A DNA stretch of 55,805 nucleotides from JAAYTL01 sp031460505 (GTDB taxonomy: Bacteria > Bacillota > Clostridia > Tissierellales > Tissierellaceae): contig JAVKTT010000008.1 of the NCBI GenBank assembly GCA_031460505.1, forward strand, positions 1 through 55,805. The letters run 5' to 3'. Positions 17,508 to 25,966 of this stretch are shown one piece after another. Within the stretch, counting starts at the first letter, position 1. Each line of letters begins with the position of its first letter. The notes under the pieces are model-generated. The model was not told the DNA's origin, ran no database searches, and worked only from the letters and a program-made list of their open reading frames with translations. The translations under genes and the position numbers were made by a program.

Positions 17508-17980
17508 AACCTTTTTAGCATTTGATATCTTTCAACAAAAAAGTAATTTTGTTCATAAAACTTAACACTAGGAGAGTTTGATGTAACCATTAAATCAATA
17601 GCTTCTATTCCGCTATTTTTTGCGTGTTGTTCTACTTCTTTTATAAGCAAAGTTCCTACACCTAGACCTCTAAACGAATCTTTTATAACAAAGTGATTTA
17701 CATGAAGTCTTTTTTCATTTAAAAATACTCTGGGATAACACCATAATATTCCTATTAACTTTTTATTAAATGCGCCATAAATTATTGCCTTGTTTTCCGA
17801 AATATATCTTGCTAAACTATCCACTTTGTTATAGAAATAGTTTTTTTCTATTTGAGACTCAGTAAAACTTACTTTATAACTTTGTTGTAGTAAATTGGAT
17901 ATTTCCTCAAAATTATTAAGGACATCATCTTTGCTTAATTTTTTTACAACAATTTTAACTTCCTGATCCAATTTTTTCAC
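17504..17980 (-). CDS. GNAT-family N-acetyltransferase
   Basis: A 158-residue single-domain acetyltransferase. The acetyl-CoA pyrophosphate loop is visible as DSFRGLGVGTLLIKEVEQHA (Q/RxxGxG/A pattern, about residues 105-120), and SNSPSVKFYEQNYFFVERYQ is the usual C-terminal end. It overlaps the sugar-transferase gene by 26 nt from a GTG start and the next gene by 4 nt, so translation is coupled on both sides. In this setting it may acetylate the amino sugar made by the neighbouring aminotransferase, the step done by PglD in bacillosamine synthesis, although PglD itself has a different fold. Confidence 0.82.
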   Translation of the reverse strand: MKKLDQEVKIVVKKLSKDDVLNNFEEISNLLQQSYKVSFTESQIEKNYFYNKVDSLARYISENKAIIYGAFNKKLIGILWCYPRVFLNEKRLHVNHFVIKDSFRGLGVGTLLIKEVEQHAKNSGIEAIDLMVTSNSPSVKFYEQNYFFVERYQMLKRL

Positions 17981-18596
17981 TTCTTTCTATATTTAAGTCT
18001 TTGAGTGGATTCTTATCTTTTAATACTATGTTTTCTTTTTTGAATACCTTTAATATCGTTAATATTAAAATTTTTAGATCTAATAGTAGAGATAAGTTCA
18101 ATACATAGTGTACATCCCATTTAAATCGCTCTTCCCAGGAAAGTAGATTTCTTCCTTTAATTTGTGCTAACCCACTGACTCCTGGTAATACATCATGTCT
18201 TAAAATCTCATGTTCTGTATAGTATGGTAAATATCTAATAGGTAGTGGCCTAGGTCCTATAAAGCTCATTTCACCTTTCAGGATATTTATACATTGTGGT
18301 ATTTCATCTAAACTAGTCTTTCTAAGAAGCTTTCCAACTTTAGTTAGTCTTTCACTATCCGAAAGTTTTTCCCCATCTTTTTCGGTTTCAACTCTCATTG
18401 TCCTAAATTTATATATAAGAAATTCTTCATTATTTTTTCCAATCCTTCTTTGTTCAAATAATGCAGGTCCTTTAGTTTCCAATCTTATAGCTATTGCACT
18501 AATAATAAATATTGGAAAAGTTATTAATAACAGAACTATTGCGAAAGTATTATCAAAAACTCTTTTAAAATATTTTCTATATAATCCTTGATCCAT
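17955..18596 (-). CDS. Priming sugar-phosphate transferase (PglC/EpsL type)
   Basis: A 213-residue monotopic phosphoglycosyl transferase. One N-terminal hydrophobic segment (FAIVLLLITFPIFIISAIAIRL) is followed by the catalytic KFRTMR with later SLDEIPQCINILKGEMSFIGPRPLP, which contains the Asp-Glu dyad. The short form without extra membrane helices matches PglC/EpsL. It moves a sugar-1-phosphate from a UDP-sugar to undecaprenyl phosphate and starts the repeat unit. Next to a PglE-like aminotransferase, the first sugar is probably a 4-amino-6-deoxy-hexose such as bacillosamine, although no 4,6-dehydratase is present in the window. Confidence 0.92.
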   Translation of the reverse strand: MDQGLYRKYFKRVFDNTFAIVLLLITFPIFIISAIAIRLETKGPALFEQRRIGKNNEEFLIYKFRTMRVETEKDGEKLSDSERLTKVGKLLRKTSLDEIPQCINILKGEMSFIGPRPLPIRYLPYYTEHEILRHDVLPGVSGLAQIKGRNLLSWEERFKWDVHYVLNLSLLLDLKILILTILKVFKKENIVLKDKNPLKDLNIERSEKIGSGS

Positions 18597-18599
18597 CTA

Positions 18600-19709
18600 T
18601 TACCACAATCCTTTTATAATACTACATACTCTATCCAAATCCTGATCTGTGATCTTAGTATCACTAGGCAAACAAACCCCATTATTAAATAAGTTCTCAG
18701 ACACATCTCCACCTATATAATCATACTCAGCAAAGAATGGTTGTAGATGCATTGGTTTCCATATAGGTCTTGACTCAATATTATCCTTTTCTAATGCTTC
18801 CATTATGTCTAATGGCTTAACCTTACAACTTGATGTAATACATGATAACCAACAGTTTGGTTCATTCCACTCATTTATAGGCATAAATTCTACACCTTCT
18901 AGGTCTACTAATTCTCTTTTATAGTATTCAAAAATATATTTCTTCTTTTCTATTCTTTTGTCTAATACTTTAAGTTGTCCTCTACCTATTCCAGCTACTA
19001 TATTACTCATTCTATAATTAAAACCTATTTCACTATGTTGATAGTGTCTTGCTTTGTCTCTAGCTTGGGTAGACCAAAATCTAACCTTAGCTATTCTTTC
19101 TTTGTTATCTGATACAAGCATTCCACCACCTGATGTGGTTATGATTTTATTTCCATTGAAACTAAATATTCCATAATCACCAAATGTTCCAGTATGTTTT
19201 CTTTTATAATAAGTTCCTAAGGATTCTGCTGCATCTTCGATTAGTGTAACATTATGTTTTTTGCATAGTTCTAATATTTTATCCATATCAGCTGATAGCC
19301 CATATAGATGTACTACTATGACTGCTTTTACTTCCGGATATTTCTCAAAGGCTTCTTCTAGAGCCTTTGGATCCATATTCCACGTTTCATAATTGCTATC
19401 TATAAATACTGGTATTGCATTTTGATAAATAATTGGATTAGCTGTAGCTGAAAATGTAAGGCTTTGGCAAAATACAATATCTCCTTTACCTACACCTGCT
19501 GCTTTTAAGGCCATATGTATAGCTGCTGTTCCTGATGATAATGCTGCAGCATGTCCACTTCCTACATATGATGCTAATTCACTTTCAAATCCATCTACAT
19601 TTTTACCAAGTGGAGCTATCCAATTTGTATCAAAAGCTTCTTTTATATACTCTTGCTCATAACCCTCATCACTCATATGTGGTGAAGCTAAGTAAATTCT
19701 TTCTGCCAT
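18600..19709 (-). CDS. DegT/DnrJ-family PLP aminotransferase (PglE/EpsN-like)
   Basis: A 369-residue sugar-nucleotide aminotransferase. ALSSGTAAIHMAL contacts PLP phosphate, VVHLYG and LIEDAAESLGTYY hold the ring-binding Asp, and FSFNGNKIITTSGGGM contains the PLP lysine. HYQHSEIGFNYRMSNIVAGIG is the family's conserved active-site stretch. The family converts a 4-keto-6-deoxy UDP-sugar to the 4-amino sugar with glutamate. It is 3 nt from the priming transferase gene, and a strong AAGGGGG site precedes its ATG. Probably it makes the initiating amino sugar of the polysaccharide. Confidence 0.92.
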   Translation of the reverse strand: MAERIYLASPHMSDEGYEQEYIKEAFDTNWIAPLGKNVDGFESELASYVGSGHAAALSSGTAAIHMALKAAGVGKGDIVFCQSLTFSATANPIIYQNAIPVFIDSNYETWNMDPKALEEAFEKYPEVKAVIVVHLYGLSADMDKILELCKKHNVTLIEDAAESLGTYYKRKHTGTFGDYGIFSFNGNKIITTSGGGMLVSDNKERIAKVRFWSTQARDKARHYQHSEIGFNYRMSNIVAGIGRGQLKVLDKRIEKKKYIFEYYKRELVDLEGVEFMPINEWNEPNCWLSCITSSCKVKPLDIMEALEKDNIESRPIWKPMHLQPFFAEYDYIGGDVSENLFNNGVCLPSDTKITDQDLDRVCSIIKGLW

Positions 19710-19726
19710 ATGGCATCCCCCTTTTA

Positions 19727-20341
19727 TTATTCAGTAAAAAATCTTTCTATTTTATCTTCTGGATATCCTATTTCTTTTAATCTTCTAGTTATATCATCTT
19801 CAAAGGTGTATGAAGTAATAACTATTCCATCATGTCTATACTGATTTATTTCATCTCTGGAAATAATTTTATAACCTAACAGTTCTTTTCCTTGCATATC
19901 ATTATCATCATCTATTAGTGATAATACTTTTAGTGGTTTATCCGTTCTTCCCTTAATTATTCCTAGAATGGTCCCTGCCACTTCTCCTGCTCCATATACT
20001 AATACATTTCTATAGCCTTTATTTTCAAGTCTTACTAGAAAATTCTCTATATTTTGTTCTGCTAATCTATATAGCTCCAATAATTCATGGTAATATGTAA
20101 TTGCCAAGTAGTTCTTCCTCTTAATACCTTCTGCTGTAATATTATAATAAACTACCTTTGCTGATTTGTAGTCTCTAATCATATAATTGTCTTCTTCTAA
20201 TCTATCTATATAGACATTTACCATAGATGGAGCTGCCTCTATTACCCTAGCTATCTCTTTCTGTGTTGTGTCTGGATTTTTCTCGATGTGTTGTAGAATT
20301 TGTAGCTCTTTTAATTCAGATGTAGGGCTAAAAAATTTCAT
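19727..20341 (-). CDS. Winged-helix regulator with PglD-type Rossmann domain
   Basis: This 204-residue protein joins two parts. Residues 1-75 form a MarR-like winged helix (LQILQHIEKNPDTTQKEIARVI, then a wing near YNITAEG). After a helical linker, residues about 112-200 form a nucleotide-binding fold with VLVYGAGEVAGTIL and LSLIDDDNDMQGKELLGYKII, like the N-terminal part of PglD acyltransferases or CoA-binding proteins. It is the first gene of the polysaccharide operon. The paired ATTCGT boxes upstream suggest autoregulation; the Rossmann domain may sense a nucleotide sugar or cofactor. That role is inferred. Confidence 0.7.
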   Translation of the reverse strand: MKFFSPTSELKELQILQHIEKNPDTTQKEIARVIEAAPSMVNVYIDRLEEDNYMIRDYKSAKVVYYNITAEGIKRKNYLAITYYHELLELYRLAEQNIENFLVRLENKGYRNVLVYGAGEVAGTILGIIKGRTDKPLKVLSLIDDDNDMQGKELLGYKIISRDEINQYRHDGIVITSYTFEDDITRRLKEIGYPEDKIERFFTE

Positions 20342-20358
20342 ATTTTTTCTTTTCTCCT

Positions 20359-20430
20359 ATTCGTTCATTCGTTTTATGAATGATATAAGTTTATCATATG
20401 ATAAGGCCTTTGTAAACGAATTTTACGAAT
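20359..20430 (-). promoter_or_regulatory. Candidate operator: paired ATTCGT boxes in inverted orientation
   Basis: ATTCGTTCATTCGT at 20359-20372 carries two ATTCGT boxes 8 nt apart. ACGAATTTTACGAAT at 20416-20430 carries two more on the other strand, 9 nt apart. A palindrome TATCATATGATA lies between them. The set sits just upstream of the winged-helix gene, the expected place for autoregulation and control of the polysaccharide operon. Confidence 0.45.
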
Positions 20431-20444
20431 GTTAAATATAAAAA

Positions 20445-20520
20445 GATAAGATTCTTCACTGTGTTCAGAATGCCAACAACCATTCAAGATGACAATAAAA
20501 TAACTATTAGAATGTCAGGC
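20445..20520. repeat. Possible dispersed repeat remnant
   Basis: The stretch contains GATTCTTCACTGTGTTCAGA and later degenerate AATGTCA/GATGACA echoes. I recall near-identical ATTCTTC..TCAGAATGACA motifs as dispersed intergenic repeats in several anaerobe genomes. This is recognition from memory only. Confidence 0.35.
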
Positions 20521-20524
20521 ATAG

Positions 20525-20549
20525 AAAAAAGGAAGTCAAATTGACTCCC
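20525..20549 (-). terminator. Terminator of the frl operon
   Basis: On the minus strand GGGAGTCAA pairs with TTGACTTCC (20531-20549) and is followed by TTTTTT. It begins directly at the frlC stop codon, which marks frlC as the last gene of the operon. Confidence 0.8.
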
Positions 20550-21398
20550 TCACTCTCTACTTATACCTAGATAACCACATATCTCATTTATAACACGTGC
20601 TGCCTGTGCCAAATATAACTCTGGATCTTTAAAGTATGGAGCTAATAATTCAAGTGAACACCATCCTTTATAATTGTATCTCTGAAATACTTTAAACATA
20701 TCCAATATAGGAATTACTCCTTTTGGATCATCTAGCTGCATATGAAATTCTGTTGCTCCATCGCTATTACAAATGTGAATATATGCCATCTTTTCTCCTA
20801 GCTTATCAAAATACTCTGAGAATGGTTCATTTGCTATTACAGGTGGAACTGCGTCAATCATACCATTTAGTGCTGGACTTCCCACATCTTCAAACAAATC
20901 CAGTAGATCATCAGCTGTAGTTATAATATTTCCTCCCTCTGATGGAGAAAGTGGCTCTACTATTATATCTACTCCTAGTTCTTCAGCTCTCTTACATAGC
21001 TTTATTAGCCCATCTACTAATCTCTTCCATACCACCCGTCTATTCACTCCATATCCTGGGTGTGGAGCAGTTATCTGCATCTTTTCTGTTCCTATAGAAG
21101 CAGCAGTTTCTACACTCCTAATTAGATAATCCAATGTCTCTTTACGTTCATTATCTAATCTTGATGTTAAACTATAAGGATATGCAAGGATTTCAGGAGT
21201 AAACATTGAAATTTCAATATCATATAGTTTTTTCCATCTCTTTATATCTTCAATACTTTGTTTATCCATATCATAGGCATATGCATGAGGTCTTGCACCC
21301 CAGATTTCAATTCCTTCAAAGCCATATTCCTTTGCCATTTTGAAGGAGTATTCTAGTGGATACCTACAAAATTGATAAGTTAAAAATGAGAATTTCAT
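20550..21398 (-). CDS. frlC: FrlC-like fructoselysine 3-epimerase (xylose-isomerase-like TIM barrel)
   Basis: A 282-residue sugar epimerase. The N-terminal CRYPLEYSFKMAKEYGFEG and EIWGARPHAYAYD closely parallel E. coli FrlC as I recall it (EIWGGRPHAFAPD). Metal-binding acids and His expected for this family are at E148 (IVEPLSP), D182 (MIDAVPP), H208 (YIHICNSDG) and E250 (SLELLAP). FrlC interconverts fructoselysine and psicoselysine, allowing use of the epimeric Amadori product. The ATG overlaps the binding-protein stop (TAATG), and the operon terminator follows directly. The neighbours frlD and frlB support the name over a generic isomerase. Confidence 0.85.
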   Translation of the reverse strand: MKFSFLTYQFCRYPLEYSFKMAKEYGFEGIEIWGARPHAYAYDMDKQSIEDIKRWKKLYDIEISMFTPEILAYPYSLTSRLDNERKETLDYLIRSVETAASIGTEKMQITAPHPGYGVNRRVVWKRLVDGLIKLCKRAEELGVDIIVEPLSPSEGGNIITTADDLLDLFEDVGSPALNGMIDAVPPVIANEPFSEYFDKLGEKMAYIHICNSDGATEFHMQLDDPKGVIPILDMFKVFQRYNYKGWCSLELLAPYFKDPELYLAQAARVINEICGYLGISRE

Positions 21399-22357
21399 TA
21401 GTCTTTATCCACAAAGGAATCAGCTTCTTTAGCTGTAAGCATACCAAGTTCTGTCCATACTACCTCATCTATAACTTCTCCTTCTAGGATCTTATAAGCA
21501 GTTTCAAGTGCTACTCTACCAATGGCTTTTGGATATAAAGCTACAGATGAGATAATTTGACAATCGGGTCCATCATTTTTCATAATTTCTACTTGTTCTG
21601 GGGATGCATCATATCCTGCTATCTTTACATCTGTACGTCCCATTGCTTTAACTGCTGCATAAGCTCCAAGTGTATTGTCTCCCATGAAACAGAATATACC
21701 TGTAATATCTGGATGTGCAGTAAGCATATTTTCTGTAGTTGAACGATGAGTGTCACGAGTTCCACTTGAAAGTTGACGAACTATTTCAATATTTGGATAT
21801 TTCTTCATCTCTTCAGCAAATCCAGCTATTCTTTCCTCAGCTGTAGTTACTCCAGGTGCATCTTCTAGTATTAAAACTTTGCCCATATTTCCCATTTCTT
21901 GAACTAAATATTCTGCTGCCATTCTTCCACCATCATAGTTGTCTGAAAGAACCTTGGCATCTACTTCTGCTTCAGTTTCTATATCATAATCTACTACAAC
22001 TATTCCAGCTTCTCTAATTTTATCAATGTAAGGGACTATAGCATCTGCATCAACAGGTGCTATTGCAATAGCATCTACTTTTTGTTGGATTAAATCCTCA
22101 ATTATAGAAATTTCTTTTTGCATATCTCCTGCTGGATCAGGTGCTACTACTCTTACTCCTAATTCTTGAGCTTTCTTTTCAGCACCAGTTACTATATCCA
22201 CTCCAAATTCTTCTGCTAAGGACCACGCTAGAACTGCAATTGTATACTTTTCTTCTCCTGAAGCTTTCTTGTCATTTCCAGATGTGTTGCAGGCTGTAAC
22301 ACTTAGTATGATTACTAATGCTAGAATTAATGAAAGAACCTTTTTTATTTTTCTCAT
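21398..22357 (-). CDS. Ribose-type ABC transporter substrate-binding lipoprotein
   Basis: A 319-residue RbsB-like periplasmic-binding fold protein. It has a lipoprotein signal with lipobox LSVTAC and the lipidated Cys at residue 23. TIAVLAWSLAEEFGVDIVTGAEKKA opens the first lobe, IAIAPVDADAIVPYIDKI is the typical sugar-binding segment and VKIAGYDASPEQ the second-lobe hinge. It is anchored outside the membrane and delivers substrate to the adjacent permease. Within this operon the likely ligand is fructoselysine or another Amadori compound instead of a simple pentose. Confidence 0.88.
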   Translation of the reverse strand: MRKIKKVLSLILALVIILSVTACNTSGNDKKASGEEKYTIAVLAWSLAEEFGVDIVTGAEKKAQELGVRVVAPDPAGDMQKEISIIEDLIQQKVDAIAIAPVDADAIVPYIDKIREAGIVVVDYDIETEAEVDAKVLSDNYDGGRMAAEYLVQEMGNMGKVLILEDAPGVTTAEERIAGFAEEMKKYPNIEIVRQLSSGTRDTHRSTTENMLTAHPDITGIFCFMGDNTLGAYAAVKAMGRTDVKIAGYDASPEQVEIMKNDGPDCQIISSVALYPKAIGRVALETAYKILEGEVIDEVVWTELGMLTAKEADSFVDKD

Positions 22358-22413
22358 TTAAACTCTCCCTCTCATTATTATTGATTTATTTTTATGCTTT
22401 AAAAGCATAATGA

Positions 22414-23403
22414 TTAGTTTCTCTTTGAGGAATATATGGAGTATAATACTGAGGCAATTATTATTGCACCTTTTACAACTAATTGCCAGTAAGAACTTAT
22501 ATACATTAGATTCATACCATTATTTATAATCCCCATAAGAAGTGTACCTAGAAATATCCCTATTATTGAGCCTTTACCACCACTAAATGATACTCCACCC
22601 ATTGCACATGCAGCTATGGCTTCAGTTTCAAATGCGGTTCCTGCTGTAGGTTGTGCAGAAGCATTACGAGCGGAAAGTATAACCCCTGCCAGTGCAGCTA
22701 ATATACCACTGATTGTATAAGCCATTGTGATTACACGCTTTGAATTGATACCAGAGTGATGAGCTGCTTGGTAATTACCACCGACTGCATAGATGGACCG
22801 TCCAAAAGTAGTTCTAGAAAGTATAATCCCTACAACAATAAAAGCAGCAAGCATAAATAATATTGGTACAGGTATCCCTTTAACAGTACCTAGACCTAAA
22901 TCCAACATATTTTTAGGCAAGTTACCTATAGGTTTTCCTTCACATACTAGATAAGCAGCTCCTCGAAGGGATATTTGTAGTCCAAGGGTCATAATAAATG
23001 GAGGAATACCTGTTTTAGCTATTATGACTCCTCCAAATGCTCCACATATCGCTCCTAATATCATTCCTATTAATATTGCAGGAAATAGACCAATAACATT
23101 TCCTACAACCATCTTGGTAACAATAGCACCACATAGACCTGCTACTGCTCCAACCTGTAAATCTATACCTCCAGTCATCATTGCAAATGCTTGACCACAA
23201 GCTAGAATGCCATAAACTGATACCTGTCTAAGTATATTTAAAATATTTTGCTGTGTTAAAAATTGTGAACTTCTAATACTTAAAAAACCACTAACTACAA
23301 TAATAACCAGTATTAAACCTGAGTAGGAACGAAACTCGGAACTGTTTAATCCTTTGAAAAAAGCTTTTATATTAAATTTATTTTTCCCTTCTGTAAGACT
23401 CAT
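22414..23403 (-). CDS. Ribose-type ABC transporter permease
   Basis: A 329-residue RbsC-family permease with 8-10 hydrophobic segments. GQAFAMMTGGIDLQVGAVAGL is the conserved early block of this family, and GGNYQAAHHSGIN plus AACAMGGVSFSGGKGSIIG are the cytoplasmic coupling and late blocks. It overlaps the ATPase gene by 4 nt (ATGA). One permease gene is present, so it probably works as a homodimer. It should carry the Amadori compound bound by the adjacent lipoprotein. Confidence 0.9.
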   Translation of the reverse strand: MSLTEGKNKFNIKAFFKGLNSSEFRSYSGLILVIIVVSGFLSIRSSQFLTQQNILNILRQVSVYGILACGQAFAMMTGGIDLQVGAVAGLCGAIVTKMVVGNVIGLFPAILIGMILGAICGAFGGVIIAKTGIPPFIMTLGLQISLRGAAYLVCEGKPIGNLPKNMLDLGLGTVKGIPVPILFMLAAFIVVGIILSRTTFGRSIYAVGGNYQAAHHSGINSKRVITMAYTISGILAALAGVILSARNASAQPTAGTAFETEAIAACAMGGVSFSGGKGSIIGIFLGTLLMGIINNGMNLMYISSYWQLVVKGAIIIASVLYSIYSSKRN

Positions 23404-24893
23404 ACCACAACAGCCTCCTTTGTAGCTAGTTTCATAACACTGGTTTCTGTAGCCTCACTTGCTAGAAGTTCGCCAGTTATAATTCCTTCACGCATGACAA
23501 CTATTCTATCACTCATATTAAGTAATTCTGGTAATTCAGAAGATATCATTATAATTGAAACACCTTGTTTAACCAGTTCGTTCATTATTTCATATATTTC
23601 AACCTTAGATCCTACATCAATTCCTCTTGTTGGCTCGTCTAAAATTAGAATATCTGGAATTGAAATTAGACATTTTGACAAAACCACCTTTTGTTGGTTA
23701 CCTCCACTAAGGTCACCAGCAAGTTGTAAAGGACCAGTGGTCTTTATATTTAATTTGTTGATATACTCTTCTGTCTTTGATTTTTCTAAATTTGTACTCA
23801 TAAATCCTAATTTACTAAATTGTTTTAATGAACTTAACTCAGCATTATGCATAATGTTTCTTATGAGAATCAACCCATGGTCCTTACGATCTTCCGGTAC
23901 AAAAGCGAAATTGTTTTTTATTGCTTCAGTAGGGTTTTTGTTCACTATCTTTTTACCATATTTGTAAATTGAACCAGTACAACGATCTAAACCAATGATT
24001 GCACGCATTAGCTCTGTTCTTCCTGCACCTACTAAACCACCAAATCCGAGGATTTCACCTTTCTTTAATGTGAAGGAAGCATTCTTTACATGTTCATTAG
24101 TTATATTTTCTACTCGAAAGATTTCTTCACCTATTTCAATATGTTCTTTGGGAAACTGCTTATCCAAAGAACGACCTACCATCATCTCTATAACTCTATC
24201 TACATCTAAGTCTTCTACTAATCCACTACCAGAATTTTTTCCATCCCTTAAAACCACTATTCTATCGCCAATAGTGAAGATGTCTTCCATCCTATGGGAA
24301 ATATAAATAATTGAAACTCCTCTACTCTTTAACTCTCCAATTATTCGGAACAATATATTAGTTTCTTCTCTAGTCAAAGAGGCAGTTGGTTCATCAAATA
24401 TAATTATCTTTGAGTTAAACGAAATTGCTTTCATAATCTCAACTAATTGACGCTGTGCAATGCTTAGAGAACGAATATATGCATCTGGATCAAAGTGAAT
24501 GTTAAGCTTATCCATTAAATCTAGAGTTGTTTTACGAAGTGCTTTAAAACTCACTATTCCTTTTTTCTTAGGGTATCTACCCATGAATATATTTTCCGAG
24601 ATTTTCATATCAGGGAACTGTACTAGCTCTTGGTGAACAGTACTAATACCTAAACTATGAGCTACATTAGGATTAGTTATATTGACTTTTTCATCATTTA
24701 TGAAAATATCACCTTTTGTTGGTTGTATAACCCCTGAGAGTACTTTCATCAATGTAGATTTACCTGCTCCATTTTCTCCAAGTAAACAAAGTAATTCACC
24801 ATGATATAATTCTAAATCTACATCTTGGAGTGCCTGAACACCTCCATAGCTTTTTGATATTCCTTTCATCTTTAATATAATATTTTCCTTCAC
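23400..24893 (-). CDS. Ribose-type ABC transporter ATPase (two cassettes)
   Basis: A 497-residue RbsA-family protein with two fused nucleotide-binding domains. The first has Walker A GENGAGKST (about residues 39-47), signature LSIAQRQ and Walker B IIIFDEPTA. The second has the usual degenerate Walker A GGLVGAGRTEL, signature LSGGNQQK and Walker B ILILDEPTRGID. Length is normal for the family. It powers import through the adjacent permease. It lies 67 nt downstream of frlD in the same direction. Confidence 0.93.
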   Translation of the reverse strand: MKENIILKMKGISKSYGGVQALQDVDLELYHGELLCLLGENGAGKSTLMKVLSGVIQPTKGDIFINDEKVNITNPNVAHSLGISTVHQELVQFPDMKISENIFMGRYPKKKGIVSFKALRKTTLDLMDKLNIHFDPDAYIRSLSIAQRQLVEIMKAISFNSKIIIFDEPTASLTREETNILFRIIGELKSRGVSIIYISHRMEDIFTIGDRIVVLRDGKNSGSGLVEDLDVDRVIEMMVGRSLDKQFPKEHIEIGEEIFRVENITNEHVKNASFTLKKGEILGFGGLVGAGRTELMRAIIGLDRCTGSIYKYGKKIVNKNPTEAIKNNFAFVPEDRKDHGLILIRNIMHNAELSSLKQFSKLGFMSTNLEKSKTEEYINKLNIKTTGPLQLAGDLSGGNQQKVVLSKCLISIPDILILDEPTRGIDVGSKVEIYEIMNELVKQGVSIIMISSELPELLNMSDRIVVMREGIITGELLASEATETSVMKLATKEAVVV

Positions 24894-24960
24894 TCTTGTC
24901 AGTTACAAACCACTTGATTAACCTGTCCTGGCTTAGTAACCTACCCCCTTCCTTTAGAGT

Positions 24961-25875
24961 CTACAAAAGTTCATCACTAATTTTTCGACCATACCCAAAT
25001 GCTCCATCTACCATACAGGTTTTTGCCGCTAAAATATTTCCTCTAGACATACTATATTCAATAAGAAGGTCTTCAAAATCCATTTCATCATACTCTGGTA
25101 ATTTTAAGGATTTATTAGAGTTTAAAACATTGTTAAAATTCTTCTTGCCTTCTATATATGCAATCATAAATCCTGTTAAAAATGAATCTCCTGCTCCTAA
25201 AGTATCTACTATTTTCCCACCTAAATTGTAAGGAGGCTTTTCATAGAACTTTCTTCCGTTATATATAATTACTCCTTTTTTCCCCATTGTTGCGATAACT
25301 AGTTTATTACCTAAGTTGGTAATATATTTAAGTACTCTTTCTACTTCTTCTCTTTCTAAACTTCCACAGGACAACAAACTAATATCTATATATGGACATA
25401 CATTATTTAGATAATCTTCATTCCATAAATCTGAGAAGTCAAAACTTAGTAAAACACCTATATCTTTTATTTTTTTGATCTCGTCTTCCATATAGCTATA
25501 GATGCTGGTATGAACAGCATCAAATTTTCTTATATAATCCAAATCTTCTTGATCTAATATAATGGGGAAATCCCTGGAGACACCACCATAATTATCTTCT
25601 GATATTTGTCTATCTCCATCTATGATATCTATAGTTGATCTACCATTTTCTCCTTCTTCAAATCTACAGCGAGATATATCTATATCCAAGTCTTCTAAGA
25701 CTGAAACTATATGATTTCCAGCAGCATCCTTGCCAAATACACCAAGGTATGAAGATTCTATTCCAGATTGTTTTGCATATACACTAAAGTTCAAAGCGTT
25801 GCCACCTGGATACATGAGACCTGTGTGAAGATATATATCGACTACATTATCACCTACTCCGATAACCTTGACCAT
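24961..25875 (-). CDS. frlD: Fructoselysine 6-kinase (PfkB family)
   Basis: A 304-residue PfkB sugar kinase. The opening GVGDNVVDIYLHTGLMYPGG (residues 6-25) parallels FrlD of E. coli (GDNCVDIY, FSGGNAVN) more than ribokinase. The C-terminal signature DTLGAGDSF at 224-232 has catalytic Asp230, and LSFDFSDLWN matches the FrlD-specific FDFSDKW block I recall. It would phosphorylate fructoselysine at C6 for FrlB. It lies between frlB and the ABC importer, separated from frlB by a long hairpin. Confidence 0.85.
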   Translation of the reverse strand: MVKVIGVGDNVVDIYLHTGLMYPGGNALNFSVYAKQSGIESSYLGVFGKDAAGNHIVSVLEDLDIDISRCRFEEGENGRSTIDIIDGDRQISEDNYGGVSRDFPIILDQEDLDYIRKFDAVHTSIYSYMEDEIKKIKDIGVLLSFDFSDLWNEDYLNNVCPYIDISLLSCGSLEREEVERVLKYITNLGNKLVIATMGKKGVIIYNGRKFYEKPPYNLGGKIVDTLGAGDSFLTGFMIAYIEGKKNFNNVLNSNKSLKLPEYDEMDFEDLLIEYSMSRGNILAAKTCMVDGAFGYGRKISDELL

Positions 25876-25909
25876 ACTCTCCCCCTATCTAATTTCATCG
25901 TATTTAGTT

Positions 25910-25950
25910 TATATGGTTTTCGAATACATAAATTATCCGAAAACCATATA
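25910..25950 (-). other. Perfect 13-bp intercistronic hairpin between frlB and frlD
   Basis: TATATGGTTTTCG (25910-25922) is the exact reverse complement of CGAAAACCATATA (25938-25950), with a 15-nt loop. There is no T-tract on the minus strand, so it is probably an mRNA stability or processing element that sets the ratio of deglycase to kinase and transporter. A weak terminator is the alternative. Confidence 0.6.
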
Positions 25951-25966
25951 ATTCAATAAGTTCTTA

